DNA of 5,516 nt from Caldifarciminota bacterium. GTDB lineage: Bacteria > Hydrothermota > E44-bin80. Shown here piece by piece: positions 1 through 4,429 of this stretch; the stretch's first letter is position 1, and each line of letters begins with the position of its first letter. The notes beneath the pieces were generated by a model. It was not told where the DNA came from. It made no database searches and saw only the letters and a program-made list of their open reading frames with translations. Where the stretch lies: NCBI GenBank assembly GCA_023127905.1, contig JAGMEZ010000605.1, positions 1 to 5,516 of the forward strand. The letters are read 5' to 3'. A program made the position numbers and the translations under genes.

Positions 1-497
1 AGGTCAATGGGAAAATCTGTATAGGTTGGTGTAGAACCCCAAAAAACATTCATCATCTGGAACCATGCGATTGGAAGGTCTCCTACAAAAATAGCTCCTA
101 CACTTCCTGTGTTATATTCACTGATAAGGAAATTTCTCAACGTCTCCGGGGCAAAAGGATCTGAACTTGCCGCCATTGTATCAACTGATACTGTCCATCC
201 ATCGTTTATTAAATCATTAATAAATTGCCCAGACGAAGGATTAAGAAAATAAGTAAGTTTGGGATATAGTGAGGAATTAACAATTACATTAACCTTTCCT
301 CCATCACTTTCTGCTACACCCACATTTCCAATACTTACAGGTAATGAATTCGAGGTTAATTCCTTCCATTCCCTGTAACTCATAGGTACTGAATTGTCAG
401 GTGATACAAGACGTGTAACTGGGATATGACTCGGATGACCAAATAAATGAGAAATACAAATAAGAATCAAAACAAAAACGATAGAAACTCTATTCAT
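1..497 (-). CDS. Secreted C25-like (gingipain/caspase-fold) protein, N-terminal part only
   Basis: This gene enters at the left window edge; 165 complete codons are visible. It starts at an ATG preceded by AAGGAGG (502-508) four bases upstream. Residues 1-20 (MNRVSIVFVLILICISHLFG) form a signal peptide. Residues 69-165 read like the start of a Rossmann-type caspase-fold domain: a beta strand with VNVIVN (69-74), a helix with FINDLINDGW (92-101), strand VSVD (103-106), then LRNFLISEYN (120-129) and the strand-turn VGAIFVGDLPIAW (133-145), ending near TDFPID. This ordering, especially the 'GAxxxGDLPxAW' block, is familiar from peptidase C25 (gingipain-type) domains of secreted proteins in environmental diderms. 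The catalytic His and Cys of such peptidases would lie beyond the window, so activity cannot be judged. The protein is probably exported to the cell surface or medium. It lies 102 bases downstream of the secreted protein gene at 600-1406 on the same strand and may share its transcript. Confidence 0.72.
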   Translation of the reverse strand, partial: MNRVSIVFVLILICISHLFGHPSHIPVTRLVSPDNSVPMSYREWKELTSNSLPVSIGNVGVAESDGGKVNVIVNSSLYPKLTYFLNPSSGQFINDLINDGWTVSVDTMAASSDPFAPETLRNFLISEYNTGSVGAIFVGDLPIAWFQMMNVFWGSTPTYTDFPID

Positions 498-518
498 TTT
501 TCCTCCTTTTCTTGCTTA

Positions 519-545
519 CCCCCCCCATAAGTCCCCCTGTCCCCC
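519..545 (-). repeat. G-run cluster in the leader of the C25-like gene
   Basis: Read on the minus strand, this short stretch has G5, G5 and G8 runs (plus-strand C runs at 541-545, 533-537 and 519-526) separated by ACA and by ACTTAT. It lies about 20-50 bases upstream of the C25-like start codon, just before the Shine-Dalgarno sequence. The two G5 blocks form an imperfect direct repeat of GGGGGAC. The G8 run can supply two G3 tracts, so four tracts are available for a G-quadruplex in the RNA-like strand. The surroundings are strongly AT-rich, so the cluster is a sharp local anomaly. Its function is not known. It could be a slippage site, a structured leader or a relic of a REP-like element. 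Confidence 0.5.
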
Positions 546-599
546 TTTTTCAAATTGGGAGATATAGTTCGAATTTCTTTATTCATTTCTTTAATAAGA

Positions 600-1406
600 T
601 TATATTCCAGCAGAAATCCCAAATGCTCCATAGAATGAATCTCCAGACAATCCCCCCTCTAAATTCAGACCAATAATAAATATCTGCTTATGTAGACCTG
701 CATAAACTTTAAATGCGGAAGGGCTGACTTCATATGTATCGTGAACTGTCGAAATCCCCTGTTCATACCATATCTCAGCTTCTAAAGAGTTAATATTAAA
801 TCCAAGACCAGCATATGGTGTTACTACAAAAAGATTCTTGCTAACATCAGCCCGAAGGCTAAAAACCTTCATGGTAAATTCAGCATACGTCTCACTCTCA
901 TTATCTTTAAGCCTGAACTTCGAAGATCCTGTGAATTGTACAGTTACTGATATTGCTGGCATTACAAGTGATTCTCTCAACAATCCAAGTTTAATGCCCA
1001 TTCCAAAGTGCGAAACAAATGATAATGAATCCCCTTCACCAATAGGATAGAATGCTAATCTTAGAAGAAGGTCAGCAGAACAAAAGCCTCCAACAGTTGG
1101 ACCTAAGGATTTTCCCTTGAACAGACCAATTCTCCCTTCAAAACTAAACGCTCCCGCTGTCCATTTTTCCGTGTTCTCTGGATTAGTTGGGTCTGTAAAC
1201 GATACAGTCCTCAGGTTAATACCCCCGGTTATCTGGAAATGGGGTAAACCACTAAGTGTATTTGCATCCTGAAGAACAGCGTCGTTAATAACACCTCCGA
1301 GTGGCTTTGCGATTTGATTAAGGGCATACTCAATATCTTCCTGTGTTTGCGCAAAAACCGAAACCGCAAATAACAAAACAGATATAAAAATAAGACTCTT
1401 AGCCAT
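600..1406 (-). CDS. Secreted beta-rich protein, probable outer-membrane beta-barrel, function unknown
   Basis: The product is 268 residues. Its start is supported by GGAGG at 1411-1415. Residues 1-19 form a classical signal peptide ending VFA before Q20. After a short helical stretch (about 22-45), the rest is a series of amphipathic, glycine- and aromatic-rich strands: FQITGGINL (57-65), AGAFSFEGRIGLF (84-96), a strand pair around 105-120, FGMGIKLGLL (134-143), PAISVTVQFTG (150-160), VTPYAGLGFNI (195-205), KVYAGLHKQIFIIGLNLEGGL (233-253) and FYGAFGISAGI (258-268). Many end in short turns rich in Asp, Asn and Ser. This pattern suits a small outer-membrane beta-barrel of about 10-12 strands. 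The final residue is not aromatic, so the usual barrel-assembly end signal is not obvious. There may be a distant resemblance to DUF6588-type proteins, but this was recalled and not tested. A sigma70-like promoter lies immediately upstream and the C25-like gene follows on the same strand. Confidence 0.75.
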   Translation of the reverse strand: MAKSLIFISVLLFAVSVFAQTQEDIEYALNQIAKPLGGVINDAVLQDANTLSGLPHFQITGGINLRTVSFTDPTNPENTEKWTAGAFSFEGRIGLFKGKSLGPTVGGFCSADLLLRLAFYPIGEGDSLSFVSHFGMGIKLGLLRESLVMPAISVTVQFTGSSKFRLKDNESETYAEFTMKVFSLRADVSKNLFVVTPYAGLGFNINSLEAEIWYEQGISTVHDTYEVSPSAFKVYAGLHKQIFIIGLNLEGGLSGDSFYGAFGISAGI

Positions 1407-1425
1407 TCTACCTCCTTTTTTATTT

Positions 1426-1454
1426 AATATAATAAAAGTTTTAGTCTATTTCAA
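1426..1454 (-). promoter_or_regulatory. Sigma70-type promoter for the secreted protein gene
   Basis: On the minus strand a -35 box TTGAAA (1449-1454) is followed by a 17-base spacer and a -10 box TATATT (1426-1431), each matching five of six consensus bases. The predicted start of transcription is near 1419, only a few bases before the Shine-Dalgarno sequence at 1411-1415, which gives a very short leader. It lies between the tRNA and the coding sequence, so the gene need not depend on tRNA readthrough. Confidence 0.6.
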
Positions 1455-1506
1455 GAATAAATCAAAAAATGAATTTCTTTAATTCTCTTAAAATCCCTGT
1501 TGAAAT

Positions 1507-1513
1507 AAAAAAA
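1507..1513 (-). terminator. T7 run after the tRNA, possible transcript end
   Basis: Seven T residues on the minus strand begin three bases after the tRNA discriminator base. The GC-rich tRNA acceptor/T-arm folding just upstream could act as the hairpin of a simple terminator. Farther on, at about 1460-1490, there is only a weak AT-rich 5-bp stem (GAATT/AATTC) followed by a T run. The evidence is positional, so the call is tentative. Confidence 0.3.
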
Positions 1514-1515
1514 TG

Positions 1516-1588
1516 AGCGGGCGACGGGAGTCGGACCCGCGACCCCGAGCTTGGGAAGCTCGTGCTCTGCCAACTGAGCTACGCCCGC
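1516..1588 (-). tRNA. tRNA-Gly(CCC)
   Basis: This 73-base tRNA folds fully by eye. The acceptor stem is GCGGGCG paired with CGCCCGC. The D arm is GCTC/GAGC with an 8-base loop containing GG. The anticodon stem is CGAGC/GCTCG around loop TTCCCAA, giving anticodon CCC, which reads GGG glycine codons. The T arm is GCGGG/CCCGT with loop TCCGACT, including one G-U pair at its base, and the discriminator base is T. The anticodon arm and acceptor stem resemble the classic bacterial glyU tRNA. The bases after the discriminator are CAT, so the 3' CCA is not encoded and must be added by CCA-adding nucleotidyltransferase. The gene is transcribed away from asnS. Confidence 0.96.
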
Positions 1589-1596
1589 ACAAATAA

Positions 1597-1625
1597 AAAG
1601 TATCAAAAAAAATACTCCTTGTCAA
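1597..1625 (-). promoter_or_regulatory. Sigma70-type promoter for tRNA-Gly
   Basis: On the minus strand a perfect -35 box TTGACA (1620-1625) is followed by a 17-base spacer containing a T8 run and a -10 box TACTTT (1597-1602), which matches only three of six bases. Only eight bases separate the -10 box from the first base of the mature tRNA, so transcription should begin at or within a base or two of the tRNA 5' end. Confidence 0.6.
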
Positions 1626-1675
1626 TAAAATTCTTTTAGCAATCTAAACTATATACTCGATTATGAAAATATTTC

Positions 1676-1704
1676 TTGTTTTTTTTATTAAAATATGCTA
1701 TTTT
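1676..1704 (+). promoter_or_regulatory. Possible promoter for asnS
   Basis: TTGTTT (1676-1681) and TATTTT (1699-1704) are spaced by 17 bases. Transcription would start near 1711, just before the Shine-Dalgarno sequence at 1715-1720. The region is so T-rich that such matches arise easily. A second -10-like TATACT lies at 1652-1657 without a convincing -35 box. If the 1676-1704 promoter is the real one, the in-frame ATG at 1695 cannot be used. Confidence 0.3.
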
Positions 1705-1714
1705 TTAGGAAAAA

Positions 1715-1720
1715 AGGAGG
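1715..1720 (+). promoter_or_regulatory. Shine-Dalgarno site that fixes the asnS start
   Basis: AGGAGG lies seven bases before the GTG at 1728. The longer reading from ATG 1695 would place this site inside the coding sequence, has no ribosome-binding site of its own and would add an unneeded 11-residue tail. The GTG is therefore preferred. Confidence 0.85.
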
Positions 1721-1727
1721 CTTATCT

Positions 1728-3020
1728 GTGGATTTTGTCTATATTAAAGATGTTTCAAAATATTCGGAAAAAGAGATAACAATAAAGGGATGGTTGTACA
1801 ATAAACGCTCAAGTGGAAAGATACATTTCCTTCTCATCCGTGATGGTACAGGTATAATTCAATCCGTTGCAGTGAAAGGGGAAATTTCTGAAGAAGAATT
1901 TCAAATGTGCGATAAGCTCACACAGGAATCATCTATCATTGTCAGCGGTGTTGTTCGAGAAGATGATCGTTCACCAGAGGGTTATGAGTTATCTATAAAA
2001 CATATTGATATTGTTCATATCTCAGAACCCTATCCTATTACAAAAAAAGAACATGGAGTGAGTTTTTTAATGGATCATAGACATCTTTGGTTGAGATCAA
2101 AGAAACAGCATGCAATACTACGAATCAGGGCAGAAGCTATAAAAGCAATACGGGATTTCTTTGATAACAGGGGATTCACCCTTATCGATACACCAATATT
2201 AACACCCTCTGCATGTGAGGGAACTACTACGCTTTTTGAAACAGACTACTTTGGTGAAAAGGCGTACCTCACACAAAGTGGACAGTTATACAATGAAGCT
2301 ACCTGTATGGCATTTGGCAAAGTATACTGTTTTGGTCCAACATTCAGGGCTGAAAAGTCAAAAACAAGAAGACATGTAACAGAATTTTGGCAAGTAGAAC
2401 CCGAGATTGCTTATGCAGATCTTGAAGATATAATGGGGTGGGCAGAAAATCTAATTATTTATATTATTGAAAGGGTTCTTGAAAAAAGAAAGGATGACTT
2501 AAAAACAATTGAACGTGACACAAAACTATTGGAGAATATTAAATCACCATTTCCAAGAATAACCTATACTGAAGCAGTTGACATACTAAACAAAAAAGGT
2601 GAGAAATTTAAATGGGGAGGTGACTTTGGTGCATCTGAGGAAATGATAATAAGTGAATCTTTTGATAAACCTGTTCATGTTACACTATTTCCTTCAAGCA
2701 TTAAGGCTTTTTATATGAAAAGTTCACCTGAAGACGAAAAGCTTGCCTTAGGTGTGGATATTCTTGCACCTGAGGGATATGGAGAAATTGTTGGTGGTGG
2801 ACAGAGAGAAGATAATCTTGAAATCCTTGAAAAGAGAATCAAGGAACATAATCTTCCACGAAAAGCCTTTGAATGGTATCTTGATCTCCGAAGATATGGT
2901 TCGGTTCCGCATGCAGGATTTGGTTTGGGATTAGATAGAACAATCACGTGGATTTGCGGAATCCATCATATCAGGGAGAGTATACCCTTTCCAAGATTAC
3001 TCGATAGAGTTTATCCATAA
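1728..3020 (+). CDS. asnS: Asparaginyl-tRNA synthetase
   Basis: This is a cytoplasmic class II aminoacyl-tRNA synthetase that charges tRNA-Asn with asparagine using ATP. From the GTG start it has 430 residues, normal for the family. Residues 1-100 form the OB-fold anticodon-binding domain ([10 protein letters not shown] 18-27, FLLIRDGTG 34-42). The catalytic domain follows: motif 1 around [13 protein letters not shown] (144-156), the pocket segment [14 protein letters not shown] (162-175) and [11 protein letters not shown] (181-191), motif 2 as [15 protein letters not shown] through EFWQVEPE (202-226), and motif 3 as GFGLGLDRT (397-405). The segments closely resemble the Thermotoga/archaeal-like AsnRS group and not the E. 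coli type. AspRS is the main alternative, but the overall match favours AsnRS. An additional role of the related asparagine synthetase AsnA type is unlikely because the OB fold is intact. The gene stands alone at its 5' side, diverging from tRNA-Gly. batE follows 122 bases later with no clear terminator between. Confidence 0.93.
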   Translation: MDFVYIKDVSKYSEKEITIKGWLYNKRSSGKIHFLLIRDGTGIIQSVAVKGEISEEEFQMCDKLTQESSIIVSGVVREDDRSPEGYELSIKHIDIVHISEPYPITKKEHGVSFLMDHRHLWLRSKKQHAILRIRAEAIKAIRDFFDNRGFTLIDTPILTPSACEGTTTLFETDYFGEKAYLTQSGQLYNEATCMAFGKVYCFGPTFRAEKSKTRRHVTEFWQVEPEIAYADLEDIMGWAENLIIYIIERVLEKRKDDLKTIERDTKLLENIKSPFPRITYTEAVDILNKKGEKFKWGGDFGASEEMIISESFDKPVHVTLFPSSIKAFYMKSSPEDEKLALGVDILAPEGYGEIVGGGQREDNLEILEKRIKEHNLPRKAFEWYLDLRRYGSVPHAGFGLGLDRTITWICGIHHIRESIPFPRLLDRVYP

Positions 3021-3064
3021 ATATTTTCACAATAATAAGAAATGGAGACATCAAGTTATTGGTC

Positions 3065-3077
3065 ATTACTCAATATT
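3065..3077 (+). repeat. Left copy of a 13-bp inverted repeat flanking batE
   Basis: ATTACTCAATATT occurs here, and its exact reverse complement AATATTGAGTAAT occurs at 4047-4059. The two copies lie in the intergenic regions on either side of batE, about 1 kb apart. The identity does not extend beyond 13 bases. This copy lies about 50 bases upstream of the batE -10 box. Confidence 0.5.
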
Positions 3078-3129
3078 CAATCGGATTTTCAAACTACAAT
3101 ACTTGGAACATCCATACCCATTATTAAGT

Positions 3130-3135
3130 TATAAT
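3130..3135 (+). promoter_or_regulatory. Perfect -10 box next to the batE start codon
   Basis: TATAAT ends seven bases before the batE ATG at 3143. RNA polymerase normally starts about seven bases after the -10 box, which would put the first transcribed base at or beside the A of ATG. The best -35 candidate, TTGGAA (3103-3108), is 21 bases away, which is too far for an ideal promoter. No Shine-Dalgarno sequence is present. The remainder of the 3021-3142 spacer shows no gene, RNA or strong terminator. Confidence 0.45.
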
Positions 3136-3142
3136 CCATGCA

Positions 3143-3889
3143 ATGAAAGCATTTATAATATTTCTTCTTCTTATTTTAAATCAAAACTTACCCTCAAAAG
3201 AGTTGTCAAATAATGAACTCTTCATAAAAGGAAATTCACTCTATAGAGAAGGTAACTATGAAGAAGCTATTGACCAGTATGAGAAAATCATCAAAAATGG
3301 GTTAGATAATGGTTTCTTATTTTATAATCTTGGAAATGCATATTTTAAAAAAGGAAAACTTGGATATGCAATTTTGTATTACGAAAAAGCTCATAATCTA
3401 TTCCCACGAGACAGAGAAATATCTGAAAATCTTCACCTTGTTAAATCATTTACACAAGATAGAATAGAGGAGAAAAAACCTCCTTTCCTTCTTTTTATCC
3501 TTTATGTTCTACTTAACAAATTTTCATTTAAAGAGTTACTCATTTTTGTATCGATAATCTTCTCATTCACTTTTATATGCTCAATTCTTTTTGTCTTAAA
3601 AAAAACTCTTTTGCTCTTAAAAAATCTCACGATTTCACTGTTTGTTATATTGCTTTTATCCTGTTTACTATTATCATTGAAGATTAAATCAGTAAATGTA
3701 AAGAGATGCATTATCATTGAAGATTTAATTAATGTAACGAGCGCCCCCTCAAATGATGCAACCCGTGAATTTGTCATACACGAGGGAACAGAATTTCAAA
3801 TCATAGAATCAATAAATGATTGGGTCAAGATAAGACTTAAAGATGGAAAATCGGGTTGGATCAACTCAGAGAATATTGGAAAAATCTAA
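3143..3889 (+). CDS. batE: BatE-like protein: TPR, two membrane helices, SH3 domain
   Basis: The product has 248 residues with the complete BatE architecture. An N-terminal hydrophobic signal/anchor (1-18) is followed by two tetratricopeptide repeats (about 24-52 and 57-90, with the signatures GNSLYREGNYEEAIDQYEK and LFYNLGNAYFKKGKLGYAI). Two transmembrane helices follow (about 132-152 and 160-178), then a C-terminal bacterial SH3 domain (about 186-248) ending in DWVKIRLKDGKSGWIN. In known relatives BatE is the last gene of the bat (Bacteroides aerotolerance) operon with moxR, a DUF58 gene and the VWA-domain genes batA/batB, which is linked to envelope stress and oxygen tolerance. None of those partners is nearby: the gene lies alone between asnS and the DUF1844 gene. 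The TPRs and SH3 domain are expected to face the periplasm. The ATG at 3143 is chosen because the hydrophobic leader begins there. It has no Shine-Dalgarno sequence and may be translated from a leaderless mRNA. Confidence 0.82.
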   Translation: MKAFIIFLLLILNQNLPSKELSNNELFIKGNSLYREGNYEEAIDQYEKIIKNGLDNGFLFYNLGNAYFKKGKLGYAILYYEKAHNLFPRDREISENLHLVKSFTQDRIEEKKPPFLLFILYVLLNKFSFKELLIFVSIIFSFTFICSILFVLKKTLLLLKNLTISLFVILLLSCLLLSLKIKSVNVKRCIIIEDLINVTSAPSNDATREFVIHEGTEFQIIESINDWVKIRLKDGKSGWINSENIGKI

Positions 3890-4006
3890 TAAATTTCCTA
3901 TATCTTTACACATCTTTATCCCTATTGAAAATTAGTTCAAAAATTATTCTTGCGTCATTACAAGTTTCCTTCTAGTAGATAAAGGAAGCAATATCCAAAA
4001 AAAGTC
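3890..4006 (+). other. Spacer after batE with a short hairpin
   Basis: No gene is visible here. An imperfect 8-bp stem, GTTTCCTT (3964-3971) with AAGGAAGC (3982-3989), encloses a 10-base loop and includes one G-T pair. It is not followed by a T run, so it is not a standard terminator. It ends 17 bases before the -35 box of the next promoter. No other terminator for batE can be seen. Confidence 0.35.
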
Positions 4007-4035
4007 TTGACAAGAGCAAGATTTACCTATATATT
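4007..4035 (+). promoter_or_regulatory. Strong sigma70-type promoter upstream of DUF1844-LysM
   Basis: A perfect -35 box TTGACA (4007-4012), a 17-base spacer and TATATT (4030-4035) make the best promoter in the window. Transcription should start near 4042, giving a leader of about 80 bases before the DUF1844 ATG. The right copy of the 13-bp inverted repeat (4047-4059) lies in that leader. Confidence 0.7.
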
Positions 4036-4046
4036 AACTTAAATCA

Positions 4047-4059
4047 AATATTGAGTAAT
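4047..4059 (-). repeat. Right copy of the 13-bp inverted repeat flanking batE
   Basis: AATATTGAGTAAT is the exact reverse complement of the sequence at 3065-3077. It begins about five bases after the predicted transcription start of the 4007-4035 promoter, a position where a bound repressor would block initiation or early elongation. No regulator is encoded in the window. Confidence 0.5.
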
Positions 4060-4105
4060 AATCATCTAATGAATTAGTGAATATGAAATATCATTTAAAC
4101 AAGCC

Positions 4106-4114
4106 TGATATTAT
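4106..4114 (+). promoter_or_regulatory. Extended -10 element next to the DUF1844 start
   Basis: TGATATTAT fits an extended -10 pattern (TGn followed by TATTAT, 4109-4114). It ends nine bases before the ATG at 4124, so transcription from it would begin two or three bases before the start codon. No good -35 box lies at the right distance, which extended -10 promoters can tolerate. It may be a second promoter besides 4007-4035, or a chance match in AT-rich DNA. Confidence 0.35.
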
Positions 4115-4123
4115 TTGATTGAT

Positions 4124-4429
4124 ATGTTTAAGAAAAAAAATAAAGAAAAAGAAAATAATAAACATCAGCAATTACCCGAAGTATCTTTCTCAAGCCTCAT
4201 ATTGATGTTAGCAACAGGAGTTTATGCTAATTTAGGGCTTGTTCCAGATCCATTAACAAAAAAAACGAATAAAAACCTTACCCTTGCACAGAATACAATC
4301 GAATTACTTGATATTTTAAAAAAGAAAACAAAAGGAAATCTTACAAAGGAAGAGGAAGGATTTTTTATGAATATAGTGAGTGACCTGAAAATGAAATTTG
4401 TAGAACTCAAAAAGAAGGAGGGAAAATGA
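4124..4429 (+). CDS. DUF1844 family protein
   Basis: This is a small protein of 101 residues from the ATG at 4124. A very lysine-rich, probably disordered N-terminus (2-16) precedes the conserved DUF1844 region (about 20-95): SFSSLILMLATGVYANLGLVPDP (21-43), then LAQNTIELLDILKKKTKGNLT (54-74) and EEEGFFMNIVSDLKMKFVEL (76-95). The family is small, helical and of unknown function, found in several diderm phyla. There is no signal peptide, so it is probably cytoplasmic. A TTG at 4115 in the same frame would add three residues, but it has no Shine-Dalgarno sequence and overlaps the -10-like region, so ATG is preferred. No Shine-Dalgarno sequence precedes the ATG either. The early codons are extremely A-rich, with an A8 run at 4133-4140, which can help ribosomes start without one. 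Its stop overlaps the LysM gene start by four bases, so the pair is translationally coupled and may act together in the envelope. Confidence 0.88.
   Translation: MFKKKNKEKENNKHQQLPEVSFSSLILMLATGVYANLGLVPDPLTKKTNKNLTLAQNTIELLDILKKKTKGNLTKEEEGFFMNIVSDLKMKFVELKKKEGK
4415..4422 (+). promoter_or_regulatory. Shine-Dalgarno site of the LysM gene inside the DUF1844 gene
   Basis: AAGGAGGG lies within the last codons of the DUF1844 gene, three bases before the LysM ATG. The start and stop codons share ATGA (4426-4429). This arrangement lets ribosomes ending DUF1844 restart on the LysM gene. It contrasts with the DUF1844 gene itself, which has no Shine-Dalgarno sequence. Confidence 0.85.

Noticed and set aside
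838..1050. Plus-strand open frame of 70 codons inside the secreted protein gene
   Set aside because: It lies wholly opposite the well-supported minus-strand gene, has low-complexity SLSLSLSL from the antisense of that gene, and has no ribosome-binding site.
1695..1727. Longer asnS start at ATG 1695
   Set aside because: The Shine-Dalgarno sequence would be inside the gene and the extra 11 residues do not match the family N-terminus; GTG 1728 fits the spacing.
2711..2947. Open frames on both strands inside asnS (2711-2947 minus, 2752-2934 plus)
   Set aside because: Both overlap the conserved catalytic region of asnS, including motif 3, and show no initiation signals or protein-like features.
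3502..3777. Minus-strand open frame opposite batE
   Set aside because: It is antisense to the membrane helices and SH3 domain of batE and has no recognisable domain or ribosome-binding site.
3964..3989. Hairpin after batE as a terminator
   Set aside because: The stem is short, contains a G-T pair, has a 10-base loop and is not followed by T residues.
4083..4118. 11-codon upstream reading frame (MKYHLNKPDII) in the DUF1844 leader
   Set aside because: It has no ribosome-binding site and is short enough to arise by chance; it is worth noting only if conserved in relatives.
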